A stretch of 15,031 nucleotides of DNA from JAUYQE01 sp035289745 (GTDB lineage Archaea > Nanobdellota > Nanobdellia > Woesearchaeales > GW2011-AR9): positions 1-15,031 of the forward strand of contig DATDWF010000067.1 in NCBI GenBank assembly GCA_035289745.1. The letters are read 5' to 3'. Each line of letters begins with the position of its first letter. Position 1 is the first letter of the stretch. The translations under genes and the position numbers were made by a program. Below the pieces are notes generated by a model, which was given only the letters and a program-made list of their open reading frames with translations, ran no database searches and was not told the origin of the DNA. Positions 1 through 6,197 of the stretch are shown piece after piece.

Positions 1-1
1 C

Positions 2-442
2 TGGAAAGGTGATTATTTCCGCATCCACCCCCGGCATCGGGGGAAAGTCCAGCAGTTAGTCTATCCGCTTCCTTTTGGCGGAGGCCTGGGCATTCATCTG
101 ACCTTAGAACTTGATGGCAGCATGAAGCTGGGGCCGGATGCGGTGTATCTGCATGAGGGAGAGTTTGAGTACACCGTCGATGAGGCCAAGAAAGAACTGT
201 TTTTTCAGGCTGCGCAGTGCTATCTGCCCTTTCTCTCTTTGGAAGATCTTTCTGCAGACCAAGCCGGAATACGGCCACGCTTGTACAAGCCGGGGGAAGC
301 AGCCAGAGATTTTGTCATTCAGGAAGAATCTGCTCGAGGCTTGCCGGGATTCGTCAATCTTTTGGGTATGGAATCACCGGGATTGACGGCTTCTCCGGCG
401 ATTGGGCGATATGTGGTGGAGATGGTGGAAGAGAGAGCTTGA
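2..442 (+). CDS. FAD-dependent oxidoreductase (DAO / L-2-hydroxyglutarate oxidase-like), 3' part
   Basis: The frame is open from the first bases of the window to a TGA at 440-442, so about 146 C-terminal residues are visible and the start lies outside. The segment has a KGDYF motif, a LVYPLP stretch, a GIHLTLELDGSMKLGPDA block and a terminal MESPGLTASPAIGRYV helix. This matches the substrate-domain end and FAD-contacting C-terminus of the glycine oxidase / L-2-hydroxyglutarate dehydrogenase (LhgO-like) branch of the DAO family. Such enzymes oxidise a 2-hydroxy acid or amino acid using FAD. The N-terminal Rossmann GxGxxG motif is outside the window, so the substrate cannot be assigned. A short 56-base gap separates it from the next + strand gene. 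The family call is fairly sure; the exact reaction is not. Confidence 0.75.
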   Translation, partial: WKGDYFRIHPRHRGKVQQLVYPLPFGGGLGIHLTLELDGSMKLGPDAVYLHEGEFEYTVDEAKKELFFQAAQCYLPFLSLEDLSADQAGIRPRLYKPGEAARDFVIQEESARGLPGFVNLLGMESPGLTASPAIGRYVVEMVEERA

Positions 443-498
443 CCGATAACTATAAGAAACTCTGGCCGTTCTGGAGTCGGGGTTGGATGCGGTGAAAA

Positions 499-1095
499 AT
501 GGAAGAACATAATGCCTTAGTGGTTTTCCAAAATAAGAAAATAAGAAGGCTGTGGCATAATGGCGAGTGGCATTTTTCTGTAGTAGATATCGTTGAGGTT
601 TTAACGGACAGCACAGATGCAAGGAATTACTGGAAAGTGCTAAAACACCGGTTGAATAAAGAGGGGAGTGAGGTGGTTACAAATTGTAACCAACTGAAAT
701 TGCTAGCTTCGGATGGCAAGTACTATGAAACTGATTGTGCAAGCACAAAGGCTTTGTTTAGGATCGTTCAATCCATACCTTCTCCTAAAGCAGAGCCTTT
801 CAAGCAATGGCTGGCTCAGGTTGGATATGAGCGTGTGGAGGAAATACAAAATCCAGAGCTAGCACAAAAACGCATGAAAGAAATTTACAAAGCGAAGGGA
901 TATTCCGAAGATTGGATTGAAAAGAGGGTTAGGGGCATTGCGGTAAGGCAAGAATTAACTGACGAATGGAAAAACCGGGGAGTCAAAGAAGAGAGGGAAT
1001 ATGCTATTCTTACCAATGAAATCAGCTACCTCGTTCCAGAGATGCATCTTGAACCCCACTATGACTGCTTTTCTGGACTTACAAATTCTTTCTAA
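499..1095 (+). CDS. Bro-N domain protein (DinD/antirepressor-like), C-terminally truncated
   Basis: The 198-residue product starts at an ATG preceded by GGTGA. Residues about 5-105 form a Bro-N domain (KIRRLWHNGEWHFSVVDIVE, then STDARNYW and a LLASDGKYYETD segment). Residues 108-176 match the conserved middle of the larger DinD-like Bro proteins (QWLAQVGYERVEEI, NPELAQKRM, IAVRQELTDEWKNRGV, EYAILTNEIS). In full-length relatives of about 280 residues, that last motif is followed by a KATFG-type region and a long helical tail. Here the similarity stops at residue 176 (base 1026) and an unrelated 22-residue tail runs to the stop. The protein therefore seems cut by a deletion or rearrangement and may be a remnant. 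Bro-N domains bind DNA and are common in viral and accessory regions; the role here is unknown. It converges on the SemiSWEET gene, 11 bases away. Confidence 0.75.
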   Translation: MEEHNALVVFQNKKIRRLWHNGEWHFSVVDIVEVLTDSTDARNYWKVLKHRLNKEGSEVVTNCNQLKLLASDGKYYETDCASTKALFRIVQSIPSPKAEPFKQWLAQVGYERVEEIQNPELAQKRMKEIYKAKGYSEDWIEKRVRGIAVRQELTDEWKNRGVKEEREYAILTNEISYLVPEMHLEPHYDCFSGLTNSF

Positions 1096-1106
1096 TCCCC
1101 TTTCTT

Positions 1107-1367
1107 TCACTTTTTCTTGTAATACCAATATGCTCCCATCACCGACAGCGCGCCCAGCAAGGCGGCGATGTTCGAAAGAATAATGGGCAGATCTTTTATG
1201 GAGATGCCATACAGCAGCCAAACGACAATTCCCAAACCGAAAATGAGATAGGTTATTAGCGACACGTCCTGTGCACTCTTGTGCTTGATGATCTTTATCG
1301 TCTGGGCAAAATAGCCGAAAGACATGCCCATGCCGACGATGGTGGTGAGAATGGAGAGAAAGGACAT
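1107..1367 (-). CDS. SemiSWEET family sugar transporter (PQ-loop/MtN3)
   Basis: The product is 86 residues, the usual SemiSWEET length, with three predicted membrane helices at about 3-22, 32-53 and 58-81 and a Lys-rich C-terminus. SemiSWEETs dimerise to form a channel-like carrier for mono- or disaccharides in the cytoplasmic membrane. Family features include the FxQTIKIIKHKSA loop after helix 1, the SLITYLIFGLG stretch of helix 2 and KDLPIILSN at the start of helix 3. The usual Pro-Gln of the first helix is Ala-Gln here (YFAQT). The ATG at 1365-1367 was chosen because the upstream extension is not hydrophobic and because a TATA box lies 27 nt before it, which fits leaderless expression. It follows the bicupin gene by 81 bases and probably has its own promoter. 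Confidence 0.85.
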   Translation of the reverse strand: MSFLSILTTIVGMGMSFGYFAQTIKIIKHKSAQDVSLITYLIFGLGIVVWLLYGISIKDLPIILSNIAALLGALSVMGAYWYYKKK

Positions 1368-1387
1368 AGAGTGTATGTGTTCTTTCT

Positions 1388-1398
1388 TTTTTATAAAC
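1388..1398 (-). promoter_or_regulatory. TATA box for the SemiSWEET gene
   Basis: On the minus strand the sequence reads GTTTATAAAAAA, centred near 1394 and about 27 nt upstream of the ATG at 1367. That places the predicted transcription start at or next to the start codon, and no Shine-Dalgarno sequence is present. This is inference from spacing. Confidence 0.55.
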
Positions 1399-1400
1399 TT

Positions 1401-1417
1401 TTGGAAAAAAATTCCAA
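1401..1417. repeat. Perfect inverted repeat TTGGAA-N5-TTCCAA
   Basis: Six-base arms (1401-1406 and 1412-1417) flank an A/T spacer. The repeat lies just upstream of the SemiSWEET TATA box and 32 bases past the bicupin stop. On the minus strand the spacer is part of an oligo-T run, so it could be an operator/BRE-proximal site for the transporter gene or a terminator of the suf operon. The sequence alone cannot decide. Confidence 0.4.
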
Positions 1418-1448
1418 CGCAGCATCTTAGGGCTCTCAACTTTAAACC

Positions 1449-2180
1449 TTATCCCGCCAGAATAAAATCTTTATCAGTGTATGGAGGAGAAGAGATACAT
1501 AGGACTTCCATTTCTCCATCACTTGTATTTTGTAGTCCATGGATGGCAAGGGGTGGGACGGAAATAATGCTGCCTTTCTGAACTTCTCCAATTTCTTTGT
1601 CAAGCACTACTCTCCCACTTCCCGCGAGGATGTAATAGATCTCCTGGCTGATTCGGTGAAAATGCAAAGTAGCGTTTCTTTTTGGCGGAAGAAAACCAAC
1701 CGCCAGCCCTATCCCGAGATTATTTTTTTCTGTTGCAGAAAGTAATTCATACACCATTGCTCCATCGAGAGCCATCTGAGAACCCCGACTCAGCTTTTCG
1801 TCTTGTACCTCGGACTCTTTTGTCTCGAGATTCCCCTCGATGAGGTAAACATCATTTTGATCAAAGGGGGGAATTGCTAATACCAAGTGTTCTAAGTCAA
1901 CAGGGCCAGTATTCAATAGTTGATGGGGTGTTCTGGGAGGAATAACTATACTCATTCTTTTGCTCGCTCTGATCTTTTTATTTCCGTAATGAAGAACCCC
2001 CTCACCGCTTAGGACAATGTAGATTTCGCTCGTCTTCCGATGCTCATGGAGTAAAGAAACATTTCCAGGATTCATAGTAACATGTGCCAGGCTTACTCTT
2101 GGCAGAGAAATAACCTCCCTCAACGTTTGGTTGCAAATATTGTTCACGCTTGGTAGGCTATATACATTTTGGATATTCAT
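1449..2180 (-). CDS. Bicupin (two cupin_2 domains)
   Basis: The 243-residue protein has two tandem cupin barrels. The first (about 25-105) shows HEH at 45-47, Glu52 and His86 in PPRTPH. The second (about 145-240) shows HFH at 163-165, Glu170 and His194 in PPLAIH. Each set is a complete 3-His/1-Glu metal site, so both barrels may bind a divalent metal. Such proteins include oxidoreductases, isomerases and ligand sensors, and no specific reaction can be named. There is no signal peptide, so it is likely cytoplasmic. It begins 21 bases after the SufT-like stop on the same strand and is probably the last gene of the suf transcript. No clear Shine-Dalgarno sequence is seen. A cupin is not a standard SUF component, so a role in metal or redox homeostasis is only a guess. 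Confidence 0.85.
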   Translation of the reverse strand: MNIQNVYSLPSVNNICNQTLREVISLPRVSLAHVTMNPGNVSLLHEHRKTSEIYIVLSGEGVLHYGNKKIRASKRMSIVIPPRTPHQLLNTGPVDLEHLVLAIPPFDQNDVYLIEGNLETKESEVQDEKLSRGSQMALDGAMVYELLSATEKNNLGIGLAVGFLPPKRNATLHFHRISQEIYYILAGSGRVVLDKEIGEVQKGSIISVPPLAIHGLQNTSDGEMEVLCISSPPYTDKDFILAG

Positions 2181-2201
2181 TTTTTGCAGGTTCTCTCAAG
2201 T

Positions 2202-2489
2202 TTACCCCATCCCCATCATCTGTTTCAGCTCCTCGCTGGGCTGCCAGGGCGGCTCAAAAGTAACATCAATCTGCACTTCTTCCGCTTCTTTTTCTTTGAT
2301 TTGCCGCTCTAAATCTGCAACCATCTGCGGCCCGTAGGGACAGAACGGAGAAGTGAACGTTAGCTTGATGGAGACTTTTTTGTCTTCAATTTTTGTTTCG
2401 TAAATCAAGCCTAAAGTCCAGACATCGATGCCCAGCTCCGGATCCATATAACCCTTGAAAATCTCTATGAGCTGCTCTTTGTTGATCAT
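2202..2489 (-). CDS. sufT: SufT-like / MIP18 family (DUF59) Fe-S assembly protein
   Basis: The 95-residue protein is a single MIP18/DUF59 domain: an N-terminal helix, then DPELGIDVWTLGLIYE, the TSPFCPYGPQMVADLE motif with its conserved Cys, and a C-terminal DVTFEPPWQPSEELK stretch. Proteins of this family (SufT, PaaD, MIP18/CIA2) help mature or deliver Fe-S clusters to targets in the cytoplasm; the Cys in the SPFCP loop is the conserved functional residue. The ATG overlaps the sufC stop as ATGA (2486-2489), so translation is probably coupled. Its place at the end of the suf genes supports a carrier or delivery role. The family is sure; equivalence to bacterial SufT is inferred. Confidence 0.9.
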   Translation of the reverse strand: MINKEQLIEIFKGYMDPELGIDVWTLGLIYETKIEDKKVSIKLTFTSPFCPYGPQMVADLERQIKEKEAEEVQIDVTFEPPWQPSEELKQMMGMG

Positions 2490-3250
2490 AGTGTCACCTC
2501 TTCTTTTATTTTCTTCATATTTTCAAAGCCTTCTGTTTCAATCTGCCGCGCTAATTCTTTGCCCCCCGTTTTGACGATCTGGCCTTCTTTCATGACGTGC
2601 ACGACGTCTGGCGTGACGTAATCCAAAATCCGGTGGTAATGCGTGATGAGCAAAATGCCTCGCTGCGGCCCTTTGATCGTATTAATGCCTTCTGCGACAA
2701 TTCTCAGAGAATCCACGTCTAATCCCGAGTCCGTTTCATCGAGAATCGCAAATCTCGGCTCCAGGACCAGCAATTGCAGAATCTCAGCTTTCTTCTTCTC
2801 CCCGCCAGAAAAGCCTTCATTCACGGAACGGCTGCCAAAAGCTGGATCTACCTGCAGCACTTTCATCTTTTCCTGCAGCAGGCGATAGAATTCCACGACG
2901 CTGAGCTTCTTTTCCTGCCGCTTTTCCCGGAGAGCATTATACGCCGCGCGCAAGAAATTGCTGAGAGAAACGCCCGCGATTTCTTTCGGATACTGAAAGG
3001 AGAGGAACAAGCCTTTCCGGGCGCGTTCATCGGGAGCTGCTTCGGTAATATCTTCGCCGTTTAAGAGAATTTTTCCCTGCGTAACCTCGTATTTGGGATG
3101 CCCCATCAGGGCCTGCGCCAAGGTGCTCTTGCCCGAGCCATTGGGCCCCATCAAAGCCTGGACTTTGCCTTCTTCTAGTGTGAGCGTAATCCCTTTTAGG
3201 ATTTCTTTTCCTTCGACTGCTACGTACAGATTTTTTATTTCAAGTGTCAT
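2486..3250 (-). CDS. sufC: SufC, ABC-type ATPase of the SufBCD complex
   Basis: The 254-residue ABC ATPase has Walker A GPNGSGKST at 35-43, a Q-loop in LSFQYP (about 84-87), the signature FSGGE at 147-151, Walker B FAILDE ending at Asp171-Glu172, the SufC-typical TDSGLDVD at 173-180, and a switch histidine at His204. SufC hydrolyses ATP to drive conformational change in SufB-SufD during cluster assembly. It has no membrane partner. The frame is open to 3301, but the ATG at 3248-3250 gives the standard N-terminus MTLEIKNL and has a GGAGG 7 nt upstream, so that start was chosen. It begins 2 bases after the sufU stop and overlaps the SufT-like gene. All catalytic residues are present. Confidence 0.96.
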   Translation of the reverse strand: MTLEIKNLYVAVEGKEILKGITLTLEEGKVQALMGPNGSGKSTLAQALMGHPKYEVTQGKILLNGEDITEAAPDERARKGLFLSFQYPKEIAGVSLSNFLRAAYNALREKRQEKKLSVVEFYRLLQEKMKVLQVDPAFGSRSVNEGFSGGEKKKAEILQLLVLEPRFAILDETDSGLDVDSLRIVAEGINTIKGPQRGILLITHYHRILDYVTPDVVHVMKEGQIVKTGGKELARQIETEGFENMKKIKEEVTL

Positions 3251-3252
3251 AA

Positions 3253-3711
3253 TTATTCCTCCAATACTTTTTGCAGCGTTTTCAAAGCCAGCAGGGCGCA
3301 TTTCATGCGCACCACTCCCACCTGGATGCCCAGCAGCCCTAGCATCTCTTCCGGCTGCACGTTCTTTATTTCCTCGACGGATTTCCCTTTGACATGCTCG
3401 CTCAGTAGGGAGGCAGCCGCCATGCTGATGGCACAGCCTTGGCCCTGAAAACTGATATCCGCCAGTTTCTTTTCTTGTGCCTGCTGCCCGTTTATTTTAA
3501 GCATTATTTCCATCTCATCTCCGCAGAGCGGGTTCAGCTCTTTGTGGCGGAGCGTGCAGTCTCTTAGCTCTCCAAAATTGCGGGGATTCTTGAAATGGTC
3601 GAGAATATGCTCCCGATACAGGTCGTCGGAGAATCTCACTTCTTCCTGCAATCCGGCATTTTTCATTTCCGCTTCTTGATTCTCCTTCATTTTTTCTTTG
3701 GTAGCGTTCAT
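3253..3711 (-). CDS. sufU: SufU/IscU-like Fe-S scaffold or sulfur-transfer protein
   Basis: The 152-residue protein shows the three IscU-fold cysteines: Cys63 in PLCGDE (with Asp65), Cys93 in QGCAISMA, and Cys138 in RMKCALL. The residue before the third Cys is Lys, as in SufU, rather than the His of IscU. The roughly 18-residue insertion between Cys2 and Cys3 of Firmicutes SufU is absent (only 44 residues lie between them). The protein accepts sulfur from the desulfurase and either relays it or scaffolds a cluster. About 25 polar residues precede the fold (SDDLYREHILDHFKNP). The first ATG was kept because it overlaps the sufS stop as ATGA (3708-3711), but Met8 or Met16 could also start. The pairing with sufS directly upstream supports the sulfur-acceptor role. 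Confidence 0.93.
   Translation of the reverse strand: MNATKEKMKENQEAEMKNAGLQEEVRFSDDLYREHILDHFKNPRNFGELRDCTLRHKELNPLCGDEMEIMLKINGQQAQEKKLADISFQGQGCAISMAAASLLSEHVKGKSVEEIKNVQPEEMLGLLGIQVGVVRMKCALLALKTLQKVLEE
3258..3262 (-). promoter_or_regulatory. Shine-Dalgarno sequence of sufC
   Basis: GGAGG on the minus strand lies 7 nt before the ATG at 3250 and overlaps the last codons of sufU. It decides the sufC start against a longer upstream extension. Confidence 0.75.
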
Positions 3712-4919
3712 TGCCGGAAAACCTCCTGCGCTTTTTTTATGCCGGCTACGAGGACGTCGACATCCTCTTTGGCATTGTACACCGAAAAGCTGGCTCGCAC
3801 GGTGCCGGGAACGCCCAGCTTGCTGAGCAGAGGCATGGCACAGTGATTTCCCGCGCGAACGGCCAGGCCTTCGCGATCCAGGAGAGCTGCCACGTCATGA
3901 GGAGGAATGCCTAGTATCGAAAAAGAGACGACCGCAATTCCTTCTTTTGGCCCGTAGAGGGTGATGCCCGAAATTTTTGCCAATTCCTGGCGCGCATAAG
4001 CGATGAGCTCTTTTCCATGCTCTGCTACCTGCGCCATGCCAAGCGCAGAAATATAGTCAATAGCTGCTCCCAGGCCGATGACTCCGGTGATGTTGGGCGT
4101 GCCTGCTTCAAATTTCCAAGGCACATCGTTCCACGAGGCTCCAGCAAAAGAAACTTCTTTGATCATATCGCCGCCGAAAAGGAAAGGTTCCATCTGTTCC
4201 AGATGTTTTCGTTTTCCGTACAGGGTCCCCACACCGGAAGGGCCGAGCAGCTTATGCCCAGAAAAGAAGAGGAAATCGCAATCCAGCTCTTTCACGTCGA
4301 CGGGCAGATGCGGAACGCTCTGCGCGCCATCAATGATGCCCAAAGCACCTTGTTTGTGGGCCAAAGCCATAAGCTCTTTCACGGGATTGATGGTTCCTAG
4401 CACGTTAGAAACATGCACCGTGCTGAGAATCTTAGTTTTCTTCGTGCAGAGTTCTCGTGCCGCTTTCATATCAAGTGTTCCATCATTCTTCAGCAGGATG
4501 TATTTCACAACTAGCTTTTTCTTTTTAGCCAGCTGCTGCCACGGCACGAGATTGCTGTGATGCTCCATTTCCGTCAGCAGAATCTCGTCGCCTTCCTGCA
4601 GCTTCTCCCCAAGCGAATGAGCCAGGAGATTGGCCGCTTCCGTCGCGCTCTTCGTGAAGATTATTTCTTCCCGTTGGGCGTTTATGAACTTGGCGACTTT
4701 TTCCCGAACCATTTCATACTGCAGCGTGGCTTCCTCCCCCAGTTGGTAAATGCCGCGATGGACATTTGCATACGACGTCTTGTAAAAAGTATCCATGGCC
4801 TGCAGCATGGCTTGCGGCTTCTGCGCGGTAGCGGCGCTATCTAAGTATACCAGCCGTTTACCATAGGCTTTTTGCTGGAGAATCGGAAAATCCTCGCGAA
4901 TCTTGTTGGCGTTTATCAT
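3708..4919 (-). CDS. sufS: SufS-type (group II) cysteine desulfurase
   Basis: The 403-residue PLP enzyme converts L-cysteine to L-alanine and leaves a persulfide on its own cysteine as the sulfur source for clusters. Visible residues are the LDSAATAQKP N-terminal motif, His120-His121 in TEMEHHSN (PLP stacking), Asp197 in IIDGAQSVPH (pyridine nitrogen), the Schiff-base Lys223 in FSGHKLLGPSG, Cys360 in RAGNHCAMP, and the VRASFSVYN motif. The short RxGxHC loop marks group II SufS rather than IscS; the first His of the usual RxGHHC is Asn here. It starts 34 bases after sufD, with no strong Shine-Dalgarno sequence, and overlaps sufU. Full length and apparently active. Confidence 0.96.
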   Translation of the reverse strand: MINANKIREDFPILQQKAYGKRLVYLDSAATAQKPQAMLQAMDTFYKTSYANVHRGIYQLGEEATLQYEMVREKVAKFINAQREEIIFTKSATEAANLLAHSLGEKLQEGDEILLTEMEHHSNLVPWQQLAKKKKLVVKYILLKNDGTLDMKAARELCTKKTKILSTVHVSNVLGTINPVKELMALAHKQGALGIIDGAQSVPHLPVDVKELDCDFLFFSGHKLLGPSGVGTLYGKRKHLEQMEPFLFGGDMIKEVSFAGASWNDVPWKFEAGTPNITGVIGLGAAIDYISALGMAQVAEHGKELIAYARQELAKISGITLYGPKEGIAVVSFSILGIPPHDVAALLDREGLAVRAGNHCAMPLLSKLGVPGTVRASFSVYNAKEDVDVLVAGIKKAQEVFRQ

Positions 4920-4953
4920 GGTTTTAGGTTATTTTCTTTTTCTCTGCAACTTC

Positions 4954-6132
4954 TTATTCTGCTCTTTGCCCTTTCTGATCTCTTCGTTTCAGCAGCATTC
5001 GGAATTGTTCTTGAATGTGGTTGTCGGGAATTGTTCCGATGGCTTTCTCGAAAAAGCCTTCCACCAGCATGTTTTTTGCTGTTTCTGCAGGAATCCCCCG
5101 CGCCGTGAGATAAAAAAGCTGTTCGGGATCCAGCCTTCCGATGGTGGAGCCATGGCTGCATTTGACGTCGTTATTTTTTATTTCCAGGTTGGGAACCATG
5201 TCCGCTTCTGCCGCTTCGTGTAAGAGCAGCGCATCTTCCTGCTGGTAGCCATTGCAGCCGGCTGCTCCTTCCGCAACCTGCACCAATCCCCGGAAAATTA
5301 TTTTTGCGGAATCTTCAGCGGTTGCTTTTGCTAAGATATTCGATGTTGTTCTCGATGCTTTGTGCAGATGTTCGCCGTACACATCAAAGATGCTGTGTTC
5401 ATCTCCCGAGAAGAGGGCCAGGGTTTTGCCATCTGCTCCTTCCCCCTCTAAAGAGAGGCTGAATTGCTGCTGGCTGATAGTGCCTCCCCGGGTAGCTGTG
5501 CACCAGTGCAGCTGCGCATCGCGCTGCAAAGAAGCGTGCTGATAAGTGAAACCATGCGTTTTCTTTCCCCAATCCTGCAGCTGGGCATACAGCACCCGGC
5601 TGTTCTCTCCGACGGTGAGGATGAGAGCCTGGCTCCGGAGCTGGGGCTGTTCTGGCTGGCTGCTTTGTGCTGTTTCGATGACCGTCAGCGAGCTGTTTTT
5701 TCCGACGAGAATGATGAACTGCTCAATCGCATCCCCAGCAGCGTTTTTTTCGATAAAGAGCGGCGCCGCCGCCTGCAGCTTATCGGGAACGATGACCAGT
5801 GCCCCTTGCTGTACAAAAGCAGCGTGGAAAGCTGTCAATTTGTTTTTTTCAGCAGGAAAAGCCGTGAGGGCTTCTTTTACCATATCTTCTTTTTCCTGCA
5901 GTGCTTCTCTAAGAGATAGAATTGTGATGTGGGGATCGGCACAATGTACTTTGGCTCCTGGTGTCTCCTGCCCCCTTACTCGTTCAAGGTCAAGATCGCC
6001 GAGCGTCGTTCCCACACCCAGGCCATAGCGCAGCTTAGGCAAAGGCAGGGTGCTATAACTAGCATACGCTTTCTGGCGCAGTTCCTGCAGCCAGGAGGGT
6101 TCATGTTCCACGATTTCTGGCAAAGCTTTCAT
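4954..6132 (-). CDS. sufD: SufD, Fe-S assembly platform subunit
   Basis: The 392-residue protein has the SufB/SufD beta-helix core (about 100-320) and the C-terminal helical domain that binds SufC (RGLVQVAEGAAGCNGYQQEDALLL, then DPEQLFYLTARGIP). The KCSHG motif places Cys325 and His327 where E. coli SufD has Cys358 and His360, the residues proposed to form the nascent cluster site at the SufB-SufD interface. This identifies it as SufD rather than a second SufB. The N-terminus (EPSWLQELRQKAY) resembles the SufD helical region. The ATG was chosen as the first in-frame Met giving the family N-terminus; the upstream GAGAG is a weak ribosome site. A 65-base polypurine-rich gap separates it from sufB. 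Confidence 0.93.
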   Translation of the reverse strand: MKALPEIVEHEPSWLQELRQKAYASYSTLPLPKLRYGLGVGTTLGDLDLERVRGQETPGAKVHCADPHITILSLREALQEKEDMVKEALTAFPAEKNKLTAFHAAFVQQGALVIVPDKLQAAAPLFIEKNAAGDAIEQFIILVGKNSSLTVIETAQSSQPEQPQLRSQALILTVGENSRVLYAQLQDWGKKTHGFTYQHASLQRDAQLHWCTATRGGTISQQQFSLSLEGEGADGKTLALFSGDEHSIFDVYGEHLHKASRTTSNILAKATAEDSAKIIFRGLVQVAEGAAGCNGYQQEDALLLHEAAEADMVPNLEIKNNDVKCSHGSTIGRLDPEQLFYLTARGIPAETAKNMLVEGFFEKAIGTIPDNHIQEQFRMLLKRRDQKGQRAE

Positions 6133-6159
6133 GTCTTTCTCTCGGTAAACACCTCAGAA

Positions 6160-6195
6160 CCTCTCCGTTTTTTCTCTCTCTTTTTCTCTTCTCTC
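6160..6195. other. Polypurine/polypyrimidine tract between sufB and sufD
   Basis: Thirty-six bases are all pyrimidine on the + strand except one G at 6167, so the mRNA here is nearly pure A/G. It fills most of the sufB-sufD spacer. It may serve as a loose GA-rich ribosome-binding region for sufD, or be mere low-complexity spacer. Confidence 0.5.
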
Positions 6196-6197
6196 GT

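Noticed and set aside
1055..1066. Shared AACCCCAC between the Bro-N tail and the hairpin at 12090-12116
   Set aside because: Only eight bases match exactly, and the paired arm of the hairpin is absent in the first location, so no repeat family can be claimed.
955..1425. 156-residue minus-strand frame overlapping SemiSWEET and Bro-N
   Set aside because: It covers the well-supported SemiSWEET gene in another frame and has no family features; the overlap with the odd Bro-N tail gives no recognisable protein.
3251..3301. Longer sufC start at 3301
   Set aside because: The extra 17 residues overlap the sufU C-terminus, are not part of the SufC family, and the inner ATG has a well-placed GGAGG.
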